64,000 bases of DNA from Actinomycetota bacterium. Its GTDB lineage: Bacteria; Actinomycetota; Actinomycetes; Mycobacteriales; Mycobacteriaceae. Both the position numbers and the translations under genes were made by a program. Positions 53,988 to 63,159 of this stretch are shown here, one piece after another (positions within the stretch are counted from its first letter, which is position 1; the number at the start of each line of letters is the position of its first letter). The notes beneath the pieces were generated by a model that was given only the letters and a program-made list of their open reading frames with translations, was not told where the DNA came from and made no database searches. Location of the stretch: contig JAFDWN010000005.1 of NCBI GenBank assembly GCA_018268465.1, positions 1 to 64,000 on the forward strand, read 5' to 3'.

Positions 53988-54772
53988 TGGAAGTCGTCAT
54001 CCTGCCCGACGCCCGTGAGATCGGCGCCGTCGCCGCCGACACGATCGGCGGGCTGCTGGCCGCCCAGCCGGACGCCGTGCTCGGCCTCGCCACCGGGTCG
54101 TCGCCGCTGACGATCTACGACGAGTTGGCCTCCCGCTGCGCGGCCGGGCGGATCTCCTTCGCCCGGGCCCGCGGTTTCACCCTCGACGAATACGTCGGCT
54201 TGCCCGCCGACCACCCCGAGCGGTACCGCAACGTCATCGACACCGTCTTCGTATCGCGGGTCGACTTCGCGCCGGGTGCGGTGCACGGGCCCGACGGCCT
54301 GGCCACCGACATTCCCGCCGCGTGCGCCGGCTATGAGGAGGAGATCCTGCGCGCCGGCGGAATCGACCTGCAGATCCTCGGCATCGGCACCGACGGGCAT
54401 ATCGGGTTCAACGAGCCGGGGTCCTCGCTGGCCTCCCGGACACGGATCAAGACGCTCACCCGGCAGACCCGGATGGACAACGCCCGCTTCTTCGACGGCG
54501 ACGTCGACCAAGTGCCCACCCACTGCCTGACCCAGGGGCTGGGCACCATCATGGATGCCCGCCACGTCGTGCTGGTGGCAACGGGGCGCAGCAAGGCCGA
54601 GGCGGTGCACCAGTTGGTCGAGGGACCCGTCAGCGCGATGTGGCCCGCGACCATCCTGCAGCACCACCGCCATGCGACGGTCCTGCTCGACGACAGTGCG
54701 GCGAACCGGCTGCAGCTGGTGGACTACTACCGCGAAACCTACCGCAGCAAACCGCAATGGCAGGGCCTCTGA
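53987..54772 (+). CDS. nagB: glucosamine-6-phosphate deaminase
   Basis: 261 residues. GLATGSSPLTIYDELASR, FTLDEYVGLPADHPERY, LGIGTDGHIGFNEPGSSL (catalytic Asp and His) and RLQLVDYYRETYR. Turns glucosamine-6-phosphate into fructose-6-phosphate and ammonia. Overlaps crr by one base, and nagA starts right after its stop. Confidence 0.95.
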   Translation: MEVVILPDAREIGAVAADTIGGLLAAQPDAVLGLATGSSPLTIYDELASRCAAGRISFARARGFTLDEYVGLPADHPERYRNVIDTVFVSRVDFAPGAVHGPDGLATDIPAACAGYEEEILRAGGIDLQILGIGTDGHIGFNEPGSSLASRTRIKTLTRQTRMDNARFFDGDVDQVPTHCLTQGLGTIMDARHVVLVATGRSKAEAVHQLVEGPVSAMWPATILQHHRHATVLLDDSAANRLQLVDYYRETYRSKPQWQGL

Positions 54773-55918
54773 GTGCTGCTCACCGCCGACACCGTCATCA
54801 CCGGCCCAGAGTTGTTGCGGCCGGGATGGATCGAGGTCGTCGGCGAGACGGTGGCGGCGGCCGGCGCCGGTGATCCGCCCCGGCCCGCGGACATCGCCCT
54901 GGGCGCGACGGCCGTCGTGCCCGGCTTCGTCGACACCCACGTCCACGGCGGGGGTGGTGCGAGTTTCTCCAACGCCACTCCAGCCGAGGTTTCCCGCGCG
55001 GTCGACACCCACCGGCGCCACGGCACCACCACGTTGCTCGCCTCGCTGGTGACGGCGGGCCCGGCCGATCTGGCCAGGCAGGTCGTTGAGCTGGCGGGCC
55101 AGGTACGGGCGGGCCTGATCGACGGTATCCATCTGGAGGGTCCTTGGCTGGCCGCCGCACGGTGCGGCGCCCACGATCCCGCGCTGCTGCGGGACCCCGA
55201 TCCCGCCGAACTCGATCACGTCATCGCCCTGGGCGCGGGCACTATCCGGATGATCACGCTGGCGCCGGAGCTGCCCGGCGGGCTGGCGGCGGTGGAACGG
55301 ATCGCCACGGCGGGCATCGTGGCGGCGGTGGGGCATACGGAGGCGACCTATGAGCAGACCCGCGCGGCGATCGCGGCGGGCGCGACGGTGGCGACCCATC
55401 TGTTCAACGCGATGCGCCCGATCCACCACCGCGAACCCGGACCGGTCATCGCGGTCCTCGAAGACGACCGCGTCACAGCCGAATTCATCGCCGACGGGGT
55501 GCACGTGGACGCGGCGCTGTATCGCCACGTCAGCCGCGGCGCCGGGGCCGACCGGGTGTCGCTGATCACCGACGCGATGGCCGCTGCCGGCATGTCCGAC
55601 GGCGCCTACCGGCTGGGGCCACTGGCGGTGGAGGTCCGCTCGGGGGTCGCGCGGGTGGCGGGCACCGACACCATCGCGGGCAGTACCGCCACGATGGATC
55701 GCATCTTCCGGTACGCCGTCACCCACAGCGGTCTACCGCGCGACCAGGCGCTCCTGCTCGCCGTGCGGCAGTCGTCGACCAACCCGGCTCGCGTGATGGG
55801 GCTGCCGTGCCCCGACCTCGGCGCCGGCGCCCGCGCCGACCTGGTGGTGCTCGATCCGGACCTGGCGGTGACCGGCGTCATGCGCGCCGGGGATTGGGTC
55901 GTCGGCCCGCCGCGATGA
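54773..55918 (+). CDS. nagA: N-acetylglucosamine-6-phosphate deacetylase
   Basis: 381 residues of the amidohydrolase fold: VPGFVDTHVHGGGG, IHLEGPWLA, VAAVGHTEAT, VATHLFNAMRP and LITDAMAAAGM, with the metal-binding His/Glu/Asp. Removes the acetyl group to feed NagB. GTG start follows the nagB stop with no gap. The 3' end overlaps the convergent EamA transporter gene by 41 bp. Confidence 0.94.
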   Translation: MLLTADTVITGPELLRPGWIEVVGETVAAAGAGDPPRPADIALGATAVVPGFVDTHVHGGGGASFSNATPAEVSRAVDTHRRHGTTTLLASLVTAGPADLARQVVELAGQVRAGLIDGIHLEGPWLAAARCGAHDPALLRDPDPAELDHVIALGAGTIRMITLAPELPGGLAAVERIATAGIVAAVGHTEATYEQTRAAIAAGATVATHLFNAMRPIHHREPGPVIAVLEDDRVTAEFIADGVHVDAALYRHVSRGAGADRVSLITDAMAAAGMSDGAYRLGPLAVEVRSGVARVAGTDTIAGSTATMDRIFRYAVTHSGLPRDQALLLAVRQSSTNPARVMGLPCPDLGAGARADLVVLDPDLAVTGVMRAGDWVVGPPR

Positions 55919-56843
55919 GTGGCGCCGGGCGGCGCTGCCCGCGCCTGTCGACCGTCCTGCCCCAGTTGATACCCGCCAAGACGAGGACGGCGCCGAGCAC
56001 CCCGAGCGCCGTGACCGGGTCACCGGCGAGCGGGACGCCGACGACGGCGGCCCACAGCGGTTCGGTGCCCAGGAGCAGGCTCACCCGGGCCGGCGAGGTG
56101 CACCGCACCGCACGGATCTGGACGAGGAACGCGAAGACCGTGCACACCAGTGCCAGGTAGCCGGTCAACGCCCAGGCCTGGCCGCTCATGTGGCCCGCGA
56201 CCTCGGTCACCGGGCGTCCCGTCATCGGGGCGACGACGGCGAATACGGCCAGGGCGGTGCACAACTGCACCAGGGTGATCCGCGCCGAGTCGAGTGCGCG
56301 GTGCTCGGACACCCGGGCGATGACCGTCACGTGTACCGCCCGCGCGACCGCGGCGAACAGGATCAGCAGATCCCCCGGACTGGGCGCGGCCCACCCGCCG
56401 GTCTGGGTCAGGCAGGCGATCCCGACGACGGTCACGACGGTGGCCCCGTGGAACGCCCTGGGCACCCGGGTGCCGCGCACCCAGCGTTCCAGCAGCGGCG
56501 TCATCACGATGGTCAGCGAGATGATCAGGCCGGCGTTGGACGCGGACGTCAGCGTGACGCCGTAGGTTTCCAGCGTCAGCACGACGCTGAGGATGAGGCC
56601 GAACAGTGCGCCGCAGCGAAGTTCGGCGCCGGTGATGCCGCGCAGCGCCGGCGCCGTGAGGATCGCGAGCGCGGCAGTGGCCACGCCGAAGCGGATCACC
56701 AGGAATGCGAACACACCGTCCGGCTCGACGACCTCTTTGGTGGCCAGATAGCTCGACCCCCAAGCCAGCGCCACCGCCACCAGCGCGACGTCGACCGCGC
56801 CGCGGTGTGCGACGCGAGGTGCGGATGGCAGCGACGACAGCAC
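55878..56843 (-). CDS. EamA/DMT-superfamily transporter
   Basis: 321 residues, ten helices with two EamA repeats: VALVAVALAWGSSYLATKEVV starts the first repeat, and YLALVCTVFAFLVQIRAVRCTSPARVSLLLGTEPLWAAVVGVPLAG is the second-repeat pattern. Probably exports a small metabolite or drug. Start is GTG 56843, divergent from the LysR gene, which likely controls it. Confidence 0.85.
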   Translation of the reverse strand: MLSSLPSAPRVAHRGAVDVALVAVALAWGSSYLATKEVVEPDGVFAFLVIRFGVATAALAILTAPALRGITGAELRCGALFGLILSVVLTLETYGVTLTSASNAGLIISLTIVMTPLLERWVRGTRVPRAFHGATVVTVVGIACLTQTGGWAAPSPGDLLILFAAVARAVHVTVIARVSEHRALDSARITLVQLCTALAVFAVVAPMTGRPVTEVAGHMSGQAWALTGYLALVCTVFAFLVQIRAVRCTSPARVSLLLGTEPLWAAVVGVPLAGDPVTALGVLGAVLVLAGINWGRTVDRRGQRRPAPLIAAGRRPNPRRA

Positions 56844-56938
56844 GGCGCCGACTCCTTCATGTCCGTTGGGATGATCCGTACTGCCACCCGGGGCCGTGCC
56901 GCGGCCTGGTCGCGAGCGGGTACGCCCGCCCTACCGGT

Positions 56939-56972
56939 GACTCACCGCGGGCTCCGATGCCCGCGGTGAGTC
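56939..56972. repeat. 13-bp perfect hairpin in the eamA/lysR spacer
   Basis: GACTCACCGCGGG at 56939-56951 and its exact reverse complement at 56960-56972 flank an 8-base loop (CTCCGATG). No T tract follows, so it does not look like an ordinary intrinsic terminator. Confidence 0.7.
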
Positions 56973-57007
56973 CATGGTCGCCGAGTCGGGATCAGTTAGA
57001 CAAGCGA

Positions 57008-57031
57008 TAGTTTTTTCACTAATTCGGTAGT
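57008..57031. promoter_or_regulatory. phased TAGT/ACTA half-sites before the LysR gene
   Basis: TAGT at 57008, ACTA at 57018 and TAGT at 57028 alternate in orientation at 10-bp steps within an AT-rich stretch close to the ATG at 57040. A candidate LysR binding and autoregulation site. Confidence 0.4.
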
Positions 57032-57039
57032 TTCTCTTC

Positions 57040-57942
57040 ATGGATGTGGAGCGCCTGCGGCTGCTTCGGGAACTGGCCGAACGCGGCACCGTCAACGCGG
57101 TGGCACACGCGGTGTCGTTGACGCCGTCCGCGGTATCCCAGCAGCTCAAGATCCTGCAACGGGAGGCCGGTGTGCCCCTGCTGGAGCCCGAGGGCCGCCG
57201 GGTACGCCTCACCGATGCCGGACGCACCCTGGTCACGCGCGCCGACGAGGTGCTGGCCGCGCTGGACCGCGCCGAGGCCGATATGAGCGCCTACCGCACC
57301 GTCCCCCGCGGCGTCGTCAGGGTGTCGATGTTCCCGTCCGGAGCGGCGATGCTGCTGCCTGAGCTGATCGTCGACGCCGCGGCAACGGGTGTCGAGGTCC
57401 TCGGCCGTGACATCGACCTGCCCGCGTCACAGGCACCCGCCCAGCTCGCCGACCACGACGTGGTCGTCGTTCACCGTGACGAACGGGACGTCACGCCATG
57501 GAATCCGCGTTACGAGGCCACCGTGCTGATGCGCGAACCCCTCGAGGTCGTCCTGCCGCCCGGCCATCGGCTCGCCACCCGCGCGCGGGTGCCGCTGCGC
57601 GAATTGGCCGGCGAATCCTGGATCGGCGTCGAAGGCGGCCTCATGGTCGACGACGTGCTGCGATCGCTGGCCACCCTCACCGGGGTTGATCCACGTATCG
57701 TCCAGCGGGTCAACGACTTTCGCGTTGTCGAGGAACTCGTATCGGCCGGGGTGGGCGTGGCCCTGCTGCCCCGCCAGGTGCGCACCGTGCGGGAACTCAC
57801 CCGAAAGCCGCTCAGCGGAATCCGCGTCGCCCGCCGCATCGAGGCCGTCACCCGCGCCGGCGCGACCAGCCGCCCGGCCGTGGCCACCGTCATCGAGATC
57901 CTCCAGCGGATCGCCGGGGATACGATCGCGCGTCCCCGCTGA
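57040..57942 (+). CDS. LysR-family transcriptional regulator
   Basis: 300 residues. MDVERLRLLRELAERGTVNAVAHAVSLTPSAVSQQLKILQREAGVPLLEPEGRRVRLT is the LysR winged helix; the rest is the co-inducer-binding domain. Divergent from the EamA transporter with shared spacer, so it likely regulates that exporter and itself. Confidence 0.9.
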   Translation: MDVERLRLLRELAERGTVNAVAHAVSLTPSAVSQQLKILQREAGVPLLEPEGRRVRLTDAGRTLVTRADEVLAALDRAEADMSAYRTVPRGVVRVSMFPSGAAMLLPELIVDAAATGVEVLGRDIDLPASQAPAQLADHDVVVVHRDERDVTPWNPRYEATVLMREPLEVVLPPGHRLATRARVPLRELAGESWIGVEGGLMVDDVLRSLATLTGVDPRIVQRVNDFRVVEELVSAGVGVALLPRQVRTVRELTRKPLSGIRVARRIEAVTRAGATSRPAVATVIEILQRIAGDTIARPR

Positions 57943-57964
57943 GGGCGGCCCGCCCGTAGCGGCC

Positions 57965-60598
57965 CTACCCGGGTGTGGGCGGGCGGTGCTCGAGGAGCAG
58001 CGCGGCGAGCTCCTCGCGGCTGGTCGTGCCCGTCCTGAGCATCGCCTTGTAGATGTGCCCCTCGACGGTGCGCACGGACACACTCAGGCGTGCGGCCATA
58101 TCGCGGTTGGACAGGCCCTGCCCGATCAGCACCACGACCTCACGTTCCCGATCGGTCAGCGGGAGTGGCATGCGGGCCTCACGAAGCGCCGGGGTATCGG
58201 CCCCACCGCACCGCTGTGCCAGCGCCTCGGCCCGGCTGGCGCAGCTCAGCGCCGATCCGCGCAGGTCGCGGCCGCGATACACCCGGGCGGCGTGCGCGGC
58301 GGCGTCGACGGCCGCCAAACCGTCACCGATGGCCTCGAAAGCCTCGGAGACCGCCGTCAGTTCGGCCGGGTCACCGTCGCGCATAGCCGTCGCGAAGCGG
58401 GCGGCCAGTCCGGCGCGCGGGCCCTCGACGATCGTCTCCAGCTCACGCAGTCGCGGTCCGCCGGTCCGGTCACCGAACTGCGTCGCGGTCTGCAGGCACA
58501 TCACCTCCGCGGCGAACCGCCCGTTATCGGCCGCGGTCCTGGCCGCGGACACCAGGATGTCGATCGCCTCGCTGACCGCGCCCTGACCGGCGGCCACCCA
58601 GGCGCGGGCCAGGCTCCTCTCGAAGTCCAGCAGCCGAAACGGCCGGCGCAGACCGTCGAGCACGGCGAGCGCGGCGGCCGCCTCCTCCGTGGCACCGCGC
58701 ATGGCCAGCGCGGTCGCCCGCGGGACGCGGTACCGGTAACCCCAGCCGATGGCATGGCCCGATGCGGCCAGCGCCCCCGCCGCCTGTTCCAGCAGGGCGC
58801 ACGCGGTGTCGAGGCGGCCCGCCCCGAGGGCGGCCCGCCCCGCGATCGCGGCGCCCAGCCACTGGGCCGCTCCCGGCAGGTCCGCGGCCTGCGCCCGGAC
58901 CCGCTCGGCCACGTCGAGCGCCTCATCCACCCGCCCGGCCAGCAGAAGCGCGTCCACGTGGGCGTCGGCGATGTTGAACCTCATGTGCGGCGCCTCGAAA
59001 CACCGGTCCGCAACGGTGTACCCCACCTCCGCGGTGGCCACGGCGTCCGCCGTGCACCCCGCCTCGGCCCGTATCGCCGACAGCGCCCAGGCCGTCTCGG
59101 TCCCGACGATGGCGGGCAGGTCGTCGAGCACCAGATGCTGCGCGGCGCGCGTCGCGGCGTCCGGACGGTCGACGGCGAACCAGTACACGGTGCGGACGGC
59201 GTCGATGCAGCTGCGAGCGGCCCCGGCCGTCAGGTGCGCCGCGCCGTCCATGATCTCCTCGGCCCGAACCGGATCGGCCAGCGCCCACAGCATGTTGCTG
59301 GCACGCAGATAGGTGAATCGCGCGTGGTCGGTCTCGGACAAGCCGGCCACCGCGACGCCGGCGAGCACCGCCTCGGCCTCCTCCCCCCGGCTGAGCCACG
59401 ACAACGCGTGGGCGCGGACGAACTGCGCTTCGGCACCCGCACCTGCCCGCAGCGCCGCGTCGGCCAGCCGGTCGGCGAGGGGCAGATCCGCCAGGAACAC
59501 CGCCCCGTGGGCGGCGCCGACGAGCAGATCGGCGTCCGGCGCGGTATCGGAGTCCAGGGCGAGCGCGGCCCGCCGGACCATCACGCGCACATCGTCGCGA
59601 TCGTCGGCGGCGGCCAATTCGGCGGCGACCAGTCCGCGCAGCCGCCGCAGCCGGGTCGGCGCGGCGGTCCGCCTGCGCACCTCGGCGTAGAGGGGGTGCG
59701 CCACCCGGACGTCGATCCGCGAGTCGACATGCTCGAGACCGATCAGACCGCGACTGTCGGCCTCCTCGACCGCCTCCGGGTCGGTGATGCGTTCGAGCGC
59801 GGCCAGTTCGAGCGGTTCGCCGACGGCGAGGGTGTCGATCACCGCGCCCACCGGGGCCGGCAACGCCCCGATGCGGGCTTCGACCAATTCGACGAGGCTG
59901 TGCGGCATGACTGGATCGCCCACCCACTGCCACTGGCCATACCTGCTCTCCAGCCGGCCGTCGGCGACCTCGCGTTCGACGATGTGGCGCAGGTACAGCG
60001 CGTTGCCACGGGTCAGCTGCCACATCCGGCCCGCTGCGTGCGGATCGACCGATCCGGCCAGCGTGGCGGCGAGCAACGCGGCCGTACCGTCGGGCGACAA
60101 CGGCTGCAGATCCAGCCGATCGAATTGACCCACTTTCCAAAGCTCTTCCACCCCAACGGGTATCGGTTCGCTCTCGCGCACCGTGACCACCAGTTTGGCG
60201 GCGCCGCGAAGAACGATCTGATGGAGCACGAAGATGGACAGATCGTCGAGTAGATGCGCGTCGTCGACACCGACGACGACGGGAGTGCCCGGAGCGGCGT
60301 CGGTCAGCGCCTCGATCACGCCGCGCACCAATTGCAGACTGTCGCTTCCCGCCAGCCCCGCCCAGGATGCCAGCGCGCCGAGGGGAAGTCCCCGCGCCGA
60401 GGAGGTGCCGACCACCCAGCGAACCTCACCACCCCTGGATGCGGCGGCGTCGAGCGCTTCGCGGGCGATCCGGCTCTTGCCCACGCCGGACACACCACAG
60501 ATCACGATGCCGGACGTGCCTGCGTCGGACAATGCGGCCGCGATCAGCCCCAGTTCCTTCGAACGCCCGGTCAACGGCCACGTCAACCACACGTGCAC
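57965..60598 (-). CDS. large LuxR-family ATPase regulator (LAL type)
   Basis: 877 residues. Walker A GVSGVGKS (35-42), Walker B VVVGVDDAH (107-114) in an N-terminal AAA/STAND ATPase, a long helical-repeat middle with many Ala-rich TPR-like units, and C-terminal LuxR HTH LTDREREVVVLIGQGLSNRDMAARLSVSVRTVEGHIYKAM. Such proteins activate genes on binding a ligand and ATP. Divergent from glnX, so may control it, but this is only positional. Confidence 0.9.
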   Translation of the reverse strand: MHVWLTWPLTGRSKELGLIAAALSDAGTSGIVICGVSGVGKSRIAREALDAAASRGGEVRWVVGTSSARGLPLGALASWAGLAGSDSLQLVRGVIEALTDAAPGTPVVVGVDDAHLLDDLSIFVLHQIVLRGAAKLVVTVRESEPIPVGVEELWKVGQFDRLDLQPLSPDGTAALLAATLAGSVDPHAAGRMWQLTRGNALYLRHIVEREVADGRLESRYGQWQWVGDPVMPHSLVELVEARIGALPAPVGAVIDTLAVGEPLELAALERITDPEAVEEADSRGLIGLEHVDSRIDVRVAHPLYAEVRRRTAAPTRLRRLRGLVAAELAAADDRDDVRVMVRRAALALDSDTAPDADLLVGAAHGAVFLADLPLADRLADAALRAGAGAEAQFVRAHALSWLSRGEEAEAVLAGVAVAGLSETDHARFTYLRASNMLWALADPVRAEEIMDGAAHLTAGAARSCIDAVRTVYWFAVDRPDAATRAAQHLVLDDLPAIVGTETAWALSAIRAEAGCTADAVATAEVGYTVADRCFEAPHMRFNIADAHVDALLLAGRVDEALDVAERVRAQAADLPGAAQWLGAAIAGRAALGAGRLDTACALLEQAAGALAASGHAIGWGYRYRVPRATALAMRGATEEAAAALAVLDGLRRPFRLLDFERSLARAWVAAGQGAVSEAIDILVSAARTAADNGRFAAEVMCLQTATQFGDRTGGPRLRELETIVEGPRAGLAARFATAMRDGDPAELTAVSEAFEAIGDGLAAVDAAAHAARVYRGRDLRGSALSCASRAEALAQRCGGADTPALREARMPLPLTDREREVVVLIGQGLSNRDMAARLSVSVRTVEGHIYKAMLRTGTTSREELAALLLEHRPPTPG

Positions 60599-60911
60599 AG
60601 ACTAGGAGCGCAGGTGCGCGCGGCGCAGCGCAATCGCCGACCCACGCGATACGGCCCGGCCGCGGAGGTATCCGCCCGCGGCCGCTCGCCGGAAACAAGT
60701 GGTGCACCACTCACTCCCGCGGCGTCGTCACGTCGGAAGATCGGCAGATGATCGCAGTCCTGGGAGGGTTCACCCGGTGGCCCGGTGCGGCAGCGGCAGT
60801 CCGGTGCCGATACCGGCGGCGACCCGCCCCGCCGCGGCCGCGACGCGAATCGATCAATGCCCGCTACCTTTACGTTCTTTGCGGCTACGATCACCCCCGG
60901 GGAGGGCGCTG
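60599..60911. other. 313-bp divergent spacer
   Basis: Lies between the LuxR-type regulator and glnX and carries no convincing gene. Upstream frames here lack family similarity. GGAGGG at 60901-60906 is the glnX ribosome site. A TACGAT at about 60890 could be a -10 element but the -35 is not clear. Confidence 0.55.
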
Positions 60912-62186
60912 GTGAACGACACAGGCTCGTCGGCTCGCGCACTGGACACGCGCGCCTCCACCACATGGCTGCGCCGCCTCGCCCGCACCACACCCGGCGT
61001 CGTCGCGATCGTCGCGATCGTCATCGCGGTGAGCTGCGTGATCGCCGGGGTCGTGTGCGCGACCCAACTGGATCGCCGGATCGCCGAGCGCAACGCCATT
61101 CTCGACCGCTCCGAACCCTTCGCCTATGCCGCGCAGAACCTCTACGCCGCCCTGTCGGCCGCCGACGCCGCGGCCGCCACGTCGTTCCTGTCGGGCGGTA
61201 TCGAGACCGGTGAGATGCGCGCGCGCTATCAGCGGGCGCTGGCCGACGCCGCGGCGGCCCTTGCCGACACCACCGCCGGGGCCACAGAACCCGAGACCCG
61301 CACCGCGGTAGCCGAGATCGCGGCCCAACTCGCCGCCTACACCGGCCTGGTCGAAGCCGCACGAGCCAACAATCGGCAGGGATTTCCCATCGGCTCGGCG
61401 TATCTGCGCGAAGCGTCCGCGCTGATGCAGACCCGTCTGCTGCCCGGTGCCGAACGGATCTACACCGCCAATCTGGCGGCCGTCGACGAGGAACAGGGCG
61501 CCGTCGGTTCGGTGCCCGTCCTCGCGCTCGTCCTGCTCGTAGGTGTGCTGGTGGTGGTCGCGGCCGGCTCGGTGGTCATGTACCGGCGGACCAACCGGCA
61601 ATTCAACGTGGGCCTGCTCGTGTCCGCGGCGGTCGTGCTCCTGGTGATCGGCTGGGTGGTCGTGGCTACCCGCATGGCGGCCAACGACATCGAGCACAGC
61701 CGCACCGAGGGCACGGCCCGGTTCTCCGACCTCGCCAAGGCCCGCATCCTCACCCAGCAGGCGCGTACCGACGAGACCCTGCAACTGATCTCTCGCGGCG
61801 ACGTCACCGCGGGAGAGAAATCGTTCTACGGTCACATCGACGAACTGCTCGACGAACTCGGCACCGACGAACCCGCCGTGGCCGACGGCGTCGCGAGTTG
61901 GACGGCCAGCCACCAGAAACAGGTAGCGGCCTACACCGGCGGCGACTATGCGACCGCGGTCGCCCAGGCGATCGGCACCGATCCGGCCGCCTCCACCGCA
62001 CACGTCGCGGTCGTGGAATCCCAACTGCGCGACGGGATCGAGCAGTCCCGCGCCACGCTGCGCGATCACGTCTCGGCCGCGGGCGCGAGCCTGGTGTGGA
62101 GCCCGACCGGGACGCTGGTACTGATGGTGCTCGCCGCCGCGGCCGCGGTTTTCGGCCTGTGGCCCAGGCTCAAGGAGTTCCTGTGA
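60912..62186 (+). CDS. glnX: GlnX-like membrane signalling protein
   Basis: 424 residues from GTG 60912. First helix GVVAIVAIVIAVSCVIAGVV, a long periplasmic helical region, two helices in the middle (VPVLALVLLVGVLVVVAAGSVVM and LLVSAAVVLLVIGWVVVA), another extracytoplasmic helical section and a last helix near the end, topology as of histidine-kinase sensors without kinase. It matches the GlnX-GlnH pair that in mycobacteria and corynebacteria passes amino acid signals to PknG (from memory). The stop overlaps glnH (GTGA). Confidence 0.85.
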   Translation: MNDTGSSARALDTRASTTWLRRLARTTPGVVAIVAIVIAVSCVIAGVVCATQLDRRIAERNAILDRSEPFAYAAQNLYAALSAADAAAATSFLSGGIETGEMRARYQRALADAAAALADTTAGATEPETRTAVAEIAAQLAAYTGLVEAARANNRQGFPIGSAYLREASALMQTRLLPGAERIYTANLAAVDEEQGAVGSVPVLALVLLVGVLVVVAAGSVVMYRRTNRQFNVGLLVSAAVVLLVIGWVVVATRMAANDIEHSRTEGTARFSDLAKARILTQQARTDETLQLISRGDVTAGEKSFYGHIDELLDELGTDEPAVADGVASWTASHQKQVAAYTGGDYATAVAQAIGTDPAASTAHVAVVESQLRDGIEQSRATLRDHVSAAGASLVWSPTGTLVLMVLAAAAAVFGLWPRLKEFL

Positions 62187-63151
62187 GATCACGATTCGCG
62201 CCGGCGCTTCTGACGATCGCGGTTCTCACCGCGAGCTGCGGATCCTCGCCGGAACCCCCGGCCGCGGTGTCGATCACACCCGTCGACGCGCAGCCCGCCG
62301 GTGTCGAGGTCGCGACGACCGCACCACCGCAAGGGGATACGAGCTGCGACCGGGAGGCCAGCCTGCGCCCCGACGGACCGCTGCCCGCGCCGGGGGCGAT
62401 GCCCGCGGGGTCGACGATGGCGGCCATCGCCGAACGCGGGCGCCTCGTCGTCGGCGTCGACCAGAACCAGTACCTGTTCGGCTTCCGCAACCCCGCGACC
62501 GGACAACTCGAGGGTTTCGACATCGACATCGCCCGCGAGATCGCCCGCGCCATCTTCGGCGACCCGGACCGTGTGCAGCTGCGGGTCGTCGAAGCCGGCC
62601 AGCGCGAAGCGGTGCTGCAGTCAGGTGACGTGGACATCGTCGCGCGCACCTTCTCCATCAACTGCGCACGCAAAGCCAACGTCGCATTCTCCACCGTGTA
62701 CTTCTACGCCGACCAGCGCATCCTCGTGTCGAAGGGTTCGGGCATCGAATCGGCCGCACAGCTGGGGGGCAAACGCGTCTGCGCGGTGACGGGCACGACC
62801 TCGCTGGCCAGGGTGTTCGCGCTGGACCCCCAACCGACGGTGGTCGGCGCACCGACCTGGACGGACTGCCTGGTGATGCTGCAGCAGGGGCAGATCGACG
62901 CCATCGGAACCGATTACGTGGTCCTGTCCGGCCTGGCCGCGCAGGATCCGAACGTCGAGGTGGTCGGTGCCAGCCTGGGCACGGAGCCCTACGGCGTGGG
63001 CGTCAAGAAGGAGAACACCGACCTGGTGAGGTTCATCAACGCCGTGCTGCAACGGCTGCGGGACGACGGCACCTGGGAGCGCCTCTACGACAATCGGCTG
63101 GGCAGTCTGGGACCCTCCCCGGGTCCGCCGGCTCCCCGATACGAGGACTGA
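62183..63151 (+). CDS. glnH: glutamine-binding lipoprotein GlnH
   Basis: 322 residues from GTG 62183, AAGGAG. Lipobox VLTASC gives a lipid-anchored Cys19. Periplasmic binding protein class 3: RGRLVVGVDQNQYLFGFRNPATGQLEGFDIDIARE, and RQ-type ligand motifs later (FSTVYFYADQRILV, CAVTGTTSLARV). Binds amino acids such as Asp/Glu/Gln and signals through GlnX. No ABC permease genes lie here, supporting sensing rather than transport. Confidence 0.9.
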   Translation: MRSRFAPALLTIAVLTASCGSSPEPPAAVSITPVDAQPAGVEVATTAPPQGDTSCDREASLRPDGPLPAPGAMPAGSTMAAIAERGRLVVGVDQNQYLFGFRNPATGQLEGFDIDIAREIARAIFGDPDRVQLRVVEAGQREAVLQSGDVDIVARTFSINCARKANVAFSTVYFYADQRILVSKGSGIESAAQLGGKRVCAVTGTTSLARVFALDPQPTVVGAPTWTDCLVMLQQGQIDAIGTDYVVLSGLAAQDPNVEVVGASLGTEPYGVGVKKENTDLVRFINAVLQRLRDDGTWERLYDNRLGSLGPSPGPPAPRYED

Positions 63152-63159
63152 GTGCGACC

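Noticed and set aside
56939..56972. Intrinsic terminator
   Set aside because: The stem is strong but there is no T run, and it lies between two divergent starts, not after a gene.
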